A stretch of DNA of 64,000 bases, taken from Tolypeutes matacus (taxonomy: Eukaryota; Chordata; Mammalia; Cingulata; Chlamyphoridae). The notes beneath the pieces were generated by a model, which ran no database searches, was not told the origin of the DNA, and saw nothing but the letters and a program-made list of their open reading frames with translations. The translations under genes were made by a program, and so were the position numbers. Below, piece by piece: positions 45,085-56,430 of this stretch; within the stretch, counting starts at the first letter, position 1, and each line of letters starts with the position of its first letter. The stretch spans positions 9,189,512 through 9,253,511 of the forward strand of contig JAKSZT010037198.1 of assembly GCA_026826555.1 (NCBI GenBank). The letters are read 5' to 3'.

Positions 45085-45635
45085 AAAATTTCTGTACATA
45101 AGATATATTTTACAGGATATCCCCAAATATATAGTAATTATGTTTTTTAAATCATCTATGTTCTTATCAAATTTTTATATGCTTGAAATGTCAGTTTCTG
45201 AGAAATGTCATTATGGATTTGTCAATTCTCTGTATATTTGTATATATTTTCAGATTTGTATGCAATTATTATCAATATATAATTTTTATGTATTATTACT
45301 GCAGTCTACTTTTCATTCCTATTATTGCTTTATCCTAAATTCACTTTTTCTATTAATAATGATTAAACTTATGCTTTTTGTTCATTAATATTTTGCCTTT
45401 ATTTTCTCCTTTCTTCTATTTATTCCCAGCAGTTATTTTTGCTTTTGTTTTATGTGTCTCTTCATAGAATATATAGTTAGATTAAATTTATATTTTATAT
45501 CATGTTCATTTCTACTATTTATATTGTGTGCTCTATGTGCCATCAATTTTCATATATATTTATAAATATATATTTATATGTAGCTAATGTATAATATATA
45601 AATTAAATATTTTACATATTCATATATATATATTA
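45085..45635. other. Unassigned, strongly AT-rich sequence
   Basis: Very AT-rich; near-palindromic ATA/TAT tract at about 45552-45640. An 82-codon frame at 45140-45388 looks incidental (AT-driven). Confidence 0.5.
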
Positions 45636-45840
45636 CTCTTCCTCCTCCTTCTTCTTCTTCTCTTGTTCCTCCTCCTCCTCCCCTTCCCCTTTCTCATCCC
45701 ACTCCTCCTCCTCCTTCCACCTCTTTTCGTCCTCCTCCTCCCTCTCTCCCTCCCCTATCTCATCCTACTCCTTCTCCCCCTTGTCCTCCTTCTCCTATCC
45801 CTGTTATTCCTCCCCCACCTCCTCTTCCTCCTTTCCTTTT
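45636..45840. repeat. Polypyrimidine tract of about 205 bp, (TCC/TTC)n-like
   Basis: Almost all C and T on the plus strand with few purine interruptions; units such as CCTCCTCCTTCTTCTTCTTC and CTCCTCCTCC recur. It follows an AT-rich tract. The leucine/proline-rich frame over it (45663-45926) is a by-product of composition. Confidence 0.95.
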
Positions 45841-47255
45841 ATTTGTGCTTTAGAATTAATACAATTTCCTATATCAATCCATTTTTTTCTTGGTTAATTA
45901 AGAGATTGTTATTTTTTCTTCATTAGCATCTTTAATATATTTTACATCTCTGAAAAAAATATATTTGTAAGTCATTCTGATTCTTCAACCAACAAGCCTT
46001 AAAACTGTGAATATACAGTACATAATCAAGTAAAAATATTACTGCACTGGCCTTCACTTCAGTGAGACATATTTCAATAGAATTCACAAATGTTTATACC
46101 AAGTATGGTATCAATTTAAAAATATTGTGATTATGCTATAGTACAAAAGAAGGTATTTGTTTTGAAATAATAGGCAAATTGTGGAAAATCTGGAATTTAA
46201 GATCATATCTGACATTTTTATAATTGGGCTCAAATGTTAAATATACTTTCCTTAAAATATCAATGTTTTTCTAGAAATATTGTATTATGTATGTGCATGC
46301 CCATAAATGTAATGAAAATTTTAAAAGATTTTCTATTTATGGAAAATTAACTTACTATATAAAATGTCATGTTTAATGGTTGTGTCAACAAATTAAATTT
46401 TATGTGAAGGTAAGAAAAAGAAAGAAAAAGTGAAAGCTACTTTTCTGACTATAAAACATTAATGAAATAATATTCATTCTTAATAAAATAGAGAAAGGAC
46501 ATTTTATTATAATTTCTCCAATGATTTAAAGATAGTTCCTAGATTACAAATAACTTGAAAGAATAAATCTGGTTGATTCATTTTGTAGTAAATTACACTT
46601 TGCCAAACATACTATTTAAATGTTTATGTGGGAGGAAGACATAAAGAAGTGTGACAAGCTTAGGAAGCTCAATTGATAAAATAGCAATAAATCTAGGAAA
46701 ATTTTAGTATTAAAATTTCATTTTTAAGGAATCCATTCATATTCACATAATGGAATTTTGGAATTAAGTTGCCATTTACAACCTTCTATTTTATTGAGAA
46801 GAGTTTTAAAAAAATCAAGACCAACATTATCTGTGATATATCACAAAAATTTAGCATAGTCACATGGCAGGATATTTTATCTAATGTTCTTAAAAATTGA
46901 AGGGTTTTAGAAATACTTTGTATTTTCTGAACAGTTTGCTACTTAAACAATTTGTCCAATAAAGCTTGCAAGTGCATTAATAAAGGTGTGGCTCGAACTA
47001 TTCATTGTGTTTTATTAAAAATAATGTGTTTAACATCATTATTATTCATTCAAAAATGATAATCCACAAATCATGACTACAACCAATAAATCCATTATAA
47101 AACTATTATAAAGAAGCATATATGTGTAGTTCATAATAATATGCTTGAGCTTTATCTATAGATTGAGTTGTGATCATTTATAAATTTAGTCATAATTTAG
47201 GATTAGCTACCTAAACTTCAGAAATCTCATTTTACATGATCTCAACATGGGAATA
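45841..47255. other. Unassigned AT-rich sequence
   Basis: 1.4 kb with no recognisable gene or transposon. Confidence 0.45.
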
Positions 47256-47475
47256 AAAATATGCAACTTAAAAGGCCATTGTACTATAATGTGAACTATG
47301 GTCCATACTTAATGGCAAAGCCCCAGGATGTGTTTATCAATTGCAATGAATGTGCTACACTAATGCAGGATGTTTATGTGGGAGTTTGTGGGAGGTTTGG
47401 GAAGTGGGGCATATGGGGATCCCTATATTTTTGTGTAACATTTATGTAATCTAAGTAGCTTTTAAAAAATGAAAA
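47256..47475 (+). mobile_element. Noncoding A-tailed retroposon, 3' end
   Basis: Matches 5720-5925: TGTGAACTATGGTCCATACT, GGCAAAGCCCCAGGATGTGT, AATGTGCTACACTAATGCAG, GTGGGGCATATGGGGATCCC and TTATGTAATCTAAGTAGCTT, then an A-rich tail. 5'-truncated. Confidence 0.8.
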
Positions 47476-47938
47476 AATTATTTTAAAAAAACAAAAACAT
47501 GGGATCCATGTGCTTAAGTAAAAAAACAAAAACAAGAAAATCTTGATAACCTGAATTTGAATTGGTATAAATCAATGATATATTTGAATTGGTATAAAAC
47601 CAATGGTTTTTTCATTCATAAATACAAATATACACACTCTTGCTTTGTCTTCCATAAAAGTCTAGGGTCAACCCAGAAGCAATAGGCACTCCAGACTGTG
47701 GTCCTCCAATACTATTTCCTACTGAAAGAAAAAGGGAATTCTTGAATAAATTGCTGATTCCAGATTTGAGGCAGGAAATACACATTATTATTCTGGCATA
47801 AGCAAGATGCTATCAAAGGTAGAGAAGACCCAACTAGAATAAGTTCTCCTTGGCCAAAGATAGAATAATTGAGCATTATCAAAGATCATATCTATAATGT
47901 ATTGAAACAACACTAAATATGTTTAAATCCATGCATCC

Positions 47939-48436
47939 TGTATCAGTCAGCCAAAGGGATGCTAATGTAAAATACCAAAAATGGGTTGGTCTTTATAAAG
48001 GGTATTTATTTGGGGTAGAAGTCCACAGATACCAGGCCATAAAGCGTTAAGTTTCTTCTCACCAAAGTTCATTGCCACGTGTTGGAGCAAGACAGCTGCC
48101 GGCGTTTGCCAGGGTTCAGGCTTCTGGGGTTCCTCTCTTCCCGGGGCTGCGTTTCTCTCCGGGCTTAGCTCCTGTTTCCTCCACAAGGTCAGCTGCAGAC
48201 GATCAGGCGAAGGGCTTGCTTCTCTTCTCCTGGGGCCTTCTTTCCAACATCAAAGCTGCTTCTCAAAAGACTGCTTCAACTGTCCTTTGCCTTGCCTTTT
48301 ATATTCAATTCCCCACCCACCAAGGGGTGGGGCTCAACGCCTTAATCCTAACCTAATCATGCCCAGATTAACAGATCAGTTTACAAGCATGATTCAATTA
48401 TATTTTTGGAATTCATAATTGCATCAAACTGCCACA
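47939..48436 (-). mobile_element. ERVL-like solo LTR, group 1 (498 bp)
   Basis: Begins TGTATCAG and ends GCCACA on the plus strand; flanks CATCC (47934-47938) and TATCC (48437-48441) agree at four of five positions. On the minus strand a TATAAAAGG promoter motif lies at about 48295-48303 and an AATAAA at 48005-48010. About 110 bases shorter than the 7490 copy. A 94-codon plus-strand frame inside is incidental. Confidence 0.8.
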
Positions 48437-48639
48437 TATCCCAATAATGCTTTTTTTAAAAATTTGCTCATCTCTGGGGCATGCTAGAGTACCAAATCAT
48501 TATTTTTAAAACTGATAAATGAGGGAGGAAATAAATTATTAGTTTTATATTTCCTATATGAGCTGGACTTCAGAGTAATCACATTATGTGACCAGGGAAA
48601 AAGTTCAAAGAGAAACATGTCCTCATTACTGTAGTAAAT

Positions 48640-49165
48640 TTTAAAGTAAAGTCATGTGAGTCTCTAAATGTGTTCTTTTTCAGGATAGTATTGGCTATTC
48701 TGTTTCCATATATATATTAGAACCAACTCTGCTATTTCTACAAGTCAGGAATTGCTTGTACTGCATTGAATCTATAGATCAATTTGAGAGAACTAACGTT
48801 TTAACACTATTGAGTCTTCCATTCCATAACCATCTCTTGTCTATCTAATCTTTAGTTATTTCCTCAGCAACTTTTTATACATTTTGGTATAGAGTTCTTG
48901 CATATCTTTTGTTGAATTTGTTCCTAAATATTTTGTCTTTTTTTTTTCTTACTATTTTGAATCACACTTTTAAATATCATTTTTAATATTTGCTATAAAT
49001 ATATAAAAATATAATCAATGTTTTTATACTGACCTTGTATCCTGCAACTTTGATGAAACTATTTATCATAGTTAGATGCTGCTATGTCGATTTTCTAGGA
49101 TTTTATATGTAAACAATCATATATGTACACAGTGTGCAAATAAAGACAGTTTTGCTTTCTCCTTC
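48640..49165 (-). mobile_element. Ancient L1M ORF2 C-terminal remnant
   Basis: GATAGTATTGGCTATTCTGT, GTACTGCATTGAATCTATAG, AGTCTTCCATTCCATAACCA, GAATTTGTTCCTAAATATTT and CTTGTATCCTGCAACTTTGA follow reverse-strand L1 ORF2 order after the RT (TTTGGCTATT, ATTGAATCTATAGATC, TCTTCCAATCCATGAACA, TTTATTCCTAGGTATTT, TGTATCCTGCAACTTTGC). Strongly decayed. Confidence 0.65.
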
Positions 49166-49188
49166 CCAAAAAAATAAAAAAAGGCCAT

Positions 49189-49715
49189 TGTAAGTTTTAA
49201 AGAATGGTTTGAAAAAAACAGAAAGTAATAAGTAAGGTGACAAAGATTGTGGCCAGCCTTACTCTTTGTGCACCTCCCACAGCCTGACTACCTTTGCTGC
49301 TGTCAGACTGCAGAGAAAGCAACTCAGACTGGAGAAGGGGGGAGACAACTTCAGATGCTAACTCTTCTAAATATCAGATTCATCCCTGACCCTCTCTTCC
49401 CTTCTCTCTCTCATTGGATTACCCAGGTACTTAGGCACTCCATTAAGTCCCTGCTCTCTCCCAATTCTTACAAACTCCAGGTGGCCTAATTACTTCAAAG
49501 GAAAACTTTCAGAACCAAGTGGTCCTAAATGCAAGCTCAGTAAATCTCTCACCCACCCCAATGGTCAACCCCTCTGACTATCTTTCAGTGCTTTTCCTCC
49601 AAGTCACTTATAAAGCTTGGAGTTGAATTCTACTCTCTCACACCAGTTATATCAGCCCTCTGAATAAAGTCATTCTTGGCTGTTTAACATTGTCTGGTGC
49701 AGATTTTCATTGACA
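49189..49715 (+). mobile_element. Probable class I ERV solo LTR (about 527 bp)
   Basis: A TATAAAG box (49609-49615) is followed 50 bases later by AATAAA (49663-49668) and a terminal stretch CATTGTCTGGTGCAGATTTT ending in TTGACA, the usual U3-R-U5 order of gammaretrovirus-like LTRs. The 5' boundary (TGTAAGTTTT) is a best guess and no target duplication was found. The 80-codon frame at 49247-49489 lies in U3. Confidence 0.55.
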
Positions 49716-49839
49716 AGCATTTTACTATATTCTGCTATCAAGTTTGTACAAACTTTCAAAATTAAATTAAGCATTTTATCTTCCTACATATATTGGTCAG
49801 AAATTAGGTGTTAATTGAATATTTTATCCATATATACTT

Positions 49840-50135
49840 TTTAAATAAAAACTTTATTTTGAGTGCAGTTTTAGATTAACAGAAAATTGTACAGAAATGA
49901 TAGAATTCTCATACACATCTCCTGCAAATATAATTTGCTCAATTATTAACATCTTGCATTACGATGGTATATTTGTTATAATTAATGAACCAATACTGAT
50001 ATGTTTTTAGAAAAGATAATAGTTTATATTAGGGGCCACTCTTTGTGTTGTATAGTTCTATGAGTTTTGACAAATGCATAATATGATATATCGACCATTA
50101 AGTAATGCAGAATATATATCCCCATATATTTTTAA
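49840..50135 (-). mobile_element. L1M 3' UTR fragment
   Basis: TTTTAGATTAACAGAAAATT, AATTATTAACATCTTGCATT, ACGATGGTATATTTGTTATA, ATTAATGAACCAATACTGAT and TTCTATGAGTTTTGACAAAT follow reverse-strand L1M 3' UTR order. Confidence 0.65.
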
Positions 50136-51384
50136 ATGTATGCATTCTTCTACACTGTATTAAATTTGATTGGGTGTTTTCTAAAGGAAGATAAAACTGG
50201 AAGACTTTAGAAAAGAAATGTTTGAATATGAAAAAATACAATGAAGATGTGAAATATTTCTTACAATAAATTCATACAAATATCATTTAACAATTCTTTG
50301 TTGAAAATAATTTCTTTTGGAACTATTAGGATTATACTATGAGTAAGCTGTAGAATGAATAGACAATTGAAAGCATTTTAGAAATGTACAATTATCCTAA
50401 AGACAAATAAACCAACCAACCTATGTGTGCTTCCTACTTAAATATAGAATTTAATAATTTTATAAATTATAGAATTTCTCTGTAAAAATAACTGAAGTGA
50501 ATTTTTTAAATATTTTCAATAAACCAAATTCAAAATAGGATCAAAATTAAGTAGCAGACATAAATTCATTTTAGTCACACTGATGTTTCAATGATTTCTT
50601 TTCATCTTTAGTGACTATATTTATATTTTCTGGTTAAATGTTTCTCTTTTAAGTCTAGAAATTATGTCAGATACTGCTTTCGATATTTATGGCAAACAGA
50701 GAAGAGTTTAAATAAACGTTATTTTAGTCAAAGAGACCATTTATGTTGAATAGAATTGAATCTATACACTCATCCATACAAAAATTTTTTAAGGGAGAAG
50801 AGTATAGAGATTTCTAAAATAAAATTTTAGCAGGCTCTAAATATTACCTTTATTTATTACATATATTTTTAATTATTTACTTGAATTATTCATTCTACAT
50901 ATTCATTTCTACCTAGGGAAAGAAGAGACAAAAATCAACACTTGTAAAATTCAACATTAACCTAAAATCATTGAAAGAAATTAAAAAATGTAAAGACAAT
51001 ATTCCAAAAGAATAGATCTCAGTTCTACCTCTTCTCCTCTTATTCTAATGCTATTTACTCAGTTGATGCTATCACCACCCCTAACCTATATTTTTCTTGT
51101 TTATTTGTTTGGTTTTGGTTTTAATAAGTTGTCATGCTTCAAGAGATCTTTGAAGGTCAACATTTGTCTAGGTTACTTTCTGCCTACCTTACACTTGCCT
51201 CCAATCAAAATTCTACATTGAATTTTCTTCATCCTCAGAATAAAATTCTGTCTCCTTTATGATCCTTTCTTCCTCTCTAATTGTTTTTCATACTGACTCC
51301 ATGCTGCTGTCATAATGACATGCTTGAAGTTTCATGAAAATGTCATATTTTCTGCATTCTTCAAGACCCAGCCCACACACCATC
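50136..51384. other. Unassigned AT-rich sequence
   Basis: No gene or transposon recognised. Confidence 0.45.
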
Positions 51385-53105
51385 TCTTGAGATATAATTC
51401 ATATAGTCTTCAATTCACACTTTTAAAATGTAAAATGCAGTGAGTATATTAACAGAATTTTACAACCACCACCATTATATAATTACAGAACATTTTAATT
51501 ACCCCAAAGAAACCCTGTATCTATTTGTATTCACTCACATTCCTCCCTTAGTCCAACTCCTGAGAATGATTAATCTATTTTCTATTTCTATTAATTTGCC
51601 TATTCTAGACATTTCATATAAGTGGAATCTTATAATACGTGGCCTTTTGTAATTGGATTCTTTCATATTGAATAAAGTTTTCAAGGGTTATTCATGCTAT
51701 AGCATGAAATTGGAAAATGTGAACCCTCCAATTGCGATCTTCTTTTTCAAGATTGTCTTAGGATTTCCAAATGAATTTCCATATCAATTTTAGGATCAGA
51801 TTATCAATTACTGCACAAAGAAAACCTGGGATTTTGATCGGGATTGCGTGGATTCTTTACATCAATTTGGTGAGGATCATCATCTTAATAAAATTAAAGC
51901 TTCAAATCCATAACATGTGCATTTTTTCCATTTATTTAGATCTCCTTTAATTTCTTAAAGCAGTATTTTGTAATTTTGTGAATCCAAGCATCGAACTTTT
52001 GTTAATTTTATTCTTAATTATTTATTTGTTTGATGCTATTATAAATCCAATTGTTTTAATTTCATTTCCAAATTGTTAATTACAAGTATATAGAAATACA
52101 ATTGAGTTTCGTTTGTTGATTGATCTTATGTCCTGAAACTTTGTGGAACAGCTCTATTAGCTCTAGTAGAAAATTCCTTAAGATTTTCTATAGGCATAAT
52201 GATATCCTCAATGAATGAATAAAGATAATTTCACATTTTTGTTTTATCTGGATGATTTTAGTTTTGTTTTTGCCTAATTGTTTTTGTTAGAATCACCAAG
52301 ATAATTTTGAATAGAAATGACAAGAGTACTGTGGCAGTTTGATATTATTTATGAATTCCAAAGAAAGATTGTATTTGTAAACTGGACTGTTCCTCTGGGC
52401 ATGATGCCCTTTCATTGTATTAGATTCAGCTGAGATATTTTTTATTAAATTATGTTAAAAGTAGGGCTTTGATTCAAACATGTCAGTAGAATGTAACTCA
52501 GTTTGAGTCCCCACCCCCTTCGTGGGCTATATAAATGGACACTCAACCAAGGTGACACACAGAAGTAGACTACAGAAGAAGATTCACAAAAGAAGAGACA
52601 GCTCCATGGACACGGCAGAGACGAGCCATTCGCCTGATAGTTTGCAGTGCTGAGAAAGCCCTGGGAAGAGAGACGAGCCCTCCAGCCTACAGCTGAGATC
52701 AGAAGGAGTTGGAATCATGGAGTCTTAAGAGGAAGAGGAAGGCTGAACCCTCGCAGTGGTCACCCACCATCTTGCTTCAACACATGGCAACAGACTGTAG
52801 GTGAGGAAGTAACCTTGAGTTGGACTCTTTAGGGTTTTGTAAGTGTAAGCTTCTACCCGCCCCCCCCCAAATATACCCTTTATAAAAGCCAACAGATTTC
52901 TGGTCCTTTGCATCAACACCCTTTTGGCTAACTAATACAAGTAGCTATCCTTGTCTTGTTCTTGATTTTATGGGAAGAACATTCATTCTTTCACCATTAT
53001 GTACCATGTTAACTGTAGGATTTTGTGTAGATGCCTTCCTTGAAGAAGTTCCCTTTTAATCCTGATTTTTGAATGGGTTTATCCTGAAAGGCTGGTATAT
53101 TTTCT
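51385..53105 (-). mobile_element. Ancient L1M (3' UTR and ORF2), split by an LTR
   Basis: The left part, 51385-52329, starts with the L1ME-type 3' end (GATATAATTCATATAGTC, CAACCACCACCATTATATAA, CATTTCATATAAGTGGAATC) and runs into ORF2 C-terminal sequence (GATCGGGATTGCGTGGATTC, TATGTCCTGAAACTTTGTGG). After the LTR at 52330-52939 the same L1 resumes with TATCCTTGTCTTGTTCTTGA and continues to about 53105. This establishes that the LTR is younger. Confidence 0.7.
52330..52939 (+). mobile_element. ERVL-like solo LTR, group 1 (610 bp)
   Basis: Sense-strand copy: TGTGGCAGTTTGATATTATT to ACTAATACA. Flanks AGTAC (52325-52329) and AGTAG (52940-52944) match at four of five positions. A TATATAAAT promoter motif lies at 52528-52536. 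The polyadenylation signal expected near 52870 is altered (AAATATA instead of AATAAA). It interrupts an ancient L1M cleanly. A 61-codon frame at 52647-52832 is incidental. Confidence 0.85.
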
Positions 53106-54261
53106 CAAGTGATTTTTCTTCATCTTCATTTCCTTTCCCCAATTTTTCTTTTTCCTTTTTTGGTTTTGACCAACCTCTTTTTTGGCCCCAACTGGCCTTA
53201 CCACTTCACACAGCTGCAATGTTTGTTAAACAGTTGCTGTGATTGTTTTCAACAAGCACCTTTGGACACACCTGAAGCAGGGTGTTACTCTGAGCAAACT
53301 TGAGTCAGGTCAAATCAAAACAAACTTCGTGAATAAGCAAGCCAAATCATGACAATTCTCTGGGTATAGGGCTTCTGTGGTACACCATACTCATTTTACT
53401 ACCTCCAGTTCTGCTAGGCTGTTAATTTTCAAAGCTACCTTGGTTGAAAGTTGGCTTGCTTTCAAGACTATCACAGAGATGGTGAAGAGAGGATGGGTTA
53501 GGGCACATTAAAACACCACTAAGCTCACTATTTTTGCTGAGATTCAGAATTTTCATGACTAAACACTCATAGGATTGATACAAGCTTTTGCTTAATTATA
53601 ATAATTCTGAAAAAGTTGATTTTGACAAAATTTGATCGTATTATCACTAATTTTATGGAAAAGGTGATTTTCAGAGGCCCTTACTCTACCATAATGGAAG
53701 TACTTCCAATACTTTATAATTAAGTGAATAAATATGATGATCGGCATGTGGCTGCCATTAAAATATCACCTTTAAAATATTTATATCAAAAGCCTTTCTT
53801 CTATTAAATGTCTTTATATATGGATCCAAAGCATTTCAGATGGAGTATTCAAATGTTTATAAGATGAATGGAATGAAAAATCATTGTTTTTCCTTATAAA
53901 ATAGCTATAAACTAGTTATTTTGGCCTCCTGTTAGACCTCTGTTTTGTGAAGAGTTGGCAGGGGTGTGTGTGTGTGCAGATATGAAGTACACTTTTCACC
54001 TTGCTAGAGTTTTTTTTGAAAGTTCAATAATCTTCACTATAACACTTTTCTTCCTACTTTGAGAGTGATTTTTAAACACTTATTAATCAATGTAGAACTT
54101 TCAGATAGGCAATATTGCTTCTATAAGTGTATTAATTTATAATCCAATGATATGATAGAGGAAATGGATATGGCATATCGAAAAGGTTTTGCTATTTCAA
54201 ATTACTTTTTCTATTATTAGAAAAAAAGTTTCTTTGAAGGATCTACTGAGAAATCCAGGAA
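53106..54261. other. Unassigned sequence
   Basis: No recognised repeat or gene. A short GT repeat at about 53962-53977. The segment 53160-53460 is somewhat GC-richer and could be unique sequence. Confidence 0.45.
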
Positions 54262-54690
54262 TTTACTCATTCAACCTACATTTATTTAGCTGTTATCACC
54301 TAAGTCCTTGTTTATATTATTGACATCCATTGGAAATAAAGATTATTAATATTCCTATCCTCATGAAGTTTATAGCCTATAGGGCCATAGATGCATTTAA
54401 GAAATAATTATTTCATCACCAAAATAGAAGTTCATTGTGATTATGAGATACGTTATTAAAGCAAGTTTAGGTTGTAAAGAGAGGACATAGCATATTGAAA
54501 TAACCTGACCTGAAGAGTCAGAGACAGGTTCTCTGAAATTTTAAGCTCAGATATAAAATACAAGTGGTTAACTGGGCAAAATGATAAGAAGCCAGGGTTA
54601 CTGCATTCCAAAGAGATTTTCTTGTAAGAAGGTACTTCAAAGGGAAGTAGAATGAGATATTATTGAATAACTAAGAGAAGGTAAGTGGAA
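54262..54690 (-). mobile_element. Possible L2 fragment
   Basis: CTCATTCAACCTACATTTAT, CCTATCCTCATGAAGTTTAT, AACCTGACCTGAAGAGTCAG and CAGGGTTACTGCATTCCAAA loosely follow reverse-strand L2. Weak. Confidence 0.4.
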
Positions 54691-55088
54691 ACAGTTCATA
54701 AACATTGAGGTGTTAACTGGCAGTAGTTGAGTCTAGAAATGTATGCAGACAGCAGATCCTGCAGTATCTGGACTCTCTGGAAAAAATAATAATTCTCTTC
54801 TAATAAGCACAAATAAGTGAAGAAAAATACTTAAGAAGCTGTGAGCCATACTGCAGCCCAACCAATTATATCAACAGTTTTTGCATTCATTTTGTTTTCA
54901 TTATGCTCTTGGCCAGAGGGAGAATCAGGAAAATTACTTGATAGGGACAGGTGGTCAGTTTCTGGCTCCTATGCTATAAACCTGAGACCTCATACCCTGG
55001 GAGAATTTGAACGACAGGGCATAACTGCAGGTTGTAAATGCTAAAGCTGTGACAAAGTTTTAGCATGGATGTTATAGAACTGACCTAG
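54691..55088. other. Unassigned sequence
   Basis: Nothing recognised; frame at 54841-55044 has no known motif. Confidence 0.4.
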
Positions 55089-55710
55089 CAGGAACAAGGA
55101 TTGACATATAAATTACAATGCTCAACTCACATCCCAATAAGCCAGTAGTATTACAACTGCAATAAAAACAGTTCCTTCCATTTGCCCCATAAGATACATG
55201 CCCCCTCCCAATCTGAAGTGGAGCAGGCAACATCATCACAAAAGCCTCAAAACTGAGGAATGAACAAACATGAGGGAGGAATGCTACCATGGACCAAAGT
55301 TGAATTATTACTATTGTAGTATGGGAAGAACTTGAAACCCTGATATAAAGATATTAGTTACCAGAAGTTCTGAGAGGAGGAGGAGCAAAGAATAGGTGGA
55401 ACACAGGGCATTTTTAGGACATTGCAATTGTTCTACATGATATTGAAATAGCCAATACAGGCCATTATACATTTTGTCAAAACCTATAAAACCGTACAGT
55501 GCAAAGTGTGAACTATAATGTAAACTATTGACCTTGGCTTGTAATAATGCTTCCACATTGCTTCATCAATTGAAACAAATGTACCACACTAATGTAATAT
55601 GTTATTAATAGGGGGAAATTGGGAGGGGGAAGGGGTCGGTTATATGAGAATCCTCTATACTTTTGTTGCAACTTTTCTGTAATCTAAACCTAAGTTTATT
55701 AAAAAATTAC
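55089..55710 (+). mobile_element. Noncoding A-tailed retroposon, 5'-truncated copy
   Basis: Matches 2955-3545: GAGGAATGAACAAACATGAG, ACAGGCCATTATACATTTTG, CAAAACCTATAAAACCGTAC, CAAATGTACCACACTAATGT and TGTAATCTAAACCTAAGTTT, ending in a short A-rich tail near 55705. Belongs to the ACCTATAAAA sub-group. Confidence 0.75.
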
Positions 55711-56309
55711 AGTGCTTAAAAGGTATATCTCATCTGGTCTGTCCTATGACTAAAGTACATATAGGTATAGAAGTTTTTAGATATTTAGCAAAGAGAAATC
55801 AGTTCCTGTTTTGGGGGGAGCAGATGTATTCCTTAGAAGGAAACATACTAGTAGGACATCGGATCTAATTAATGCAATTTTGGAGCCAAATGGGCTGCTT
55901 GGCTAAAGAGGACTTGCTAAATGTAAGGTGAGAGGTTTGTAACATTATGGGGAGGGATGTAATGAGGGACAAATGTGTAGATGTATGGTTAGGAAATCAT
56001 GTTTTGAATATTTTGTAATGAATAAATATTTTTCCCAAATCACATGGTTGAAGGAAAATTATTAAGTAAAAAAAAAAAAAAACCAAAAACCTGAACTATC
56101 TGGGTAGAGAAAGTTGAATGTTTAGGAGGGTCAAATTGGTGAGTTGGGTCATAGCAATTAGACTCTCCCTTGGGGAAACAGCACTGCTTTGTTTTGATTC
56201 TAAGTATGCCTATTTACAACTATTATCAATCAACCAAGTGTCTACAAGAGTAGCTCCAGGGCTTATTGAGATATATTGATAGCACAATATAAAACAATAA
56301 TAGCTAAGG
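55711..56309. other. Unassigned sequence
   Basis: Nothing recognised beyond an A run at about 56069-56083. Confidence 0.4.
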
Positions 56310-56430
56310 TGTTAAATTAAATATCTATTGCTGCATTGCAATTACCCTCAAAACTTAGTTACTTAAAACAATAAATTTTCATTATCTCATATTTTCTATG
56401 GGTCAGAAGTTCAAAAACAATTATCTGGGT
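56310..56430 (-). mobile_element. Ancient interspersed repeat, MaLR-like
   Basis: ATCTATTGCTGCATTGCAAT, CAAAACTTAGTTACTTAAAA, CAATAAATTTTCATTATCTC and TATGGGTCAGAAGTTC recall the reverse of MLT/MST-type LTR ends (AATTTGTTACAGCA, GTTTAAGCCACCAAG). Family assignment uncertain. Confidence 0.35.

Noticed and set aside
45663..45926. 87-codon leucine/proline-rich frame resembling a membrane protein
   Set aside because: Pure product of the polypyrimidine tract composition.
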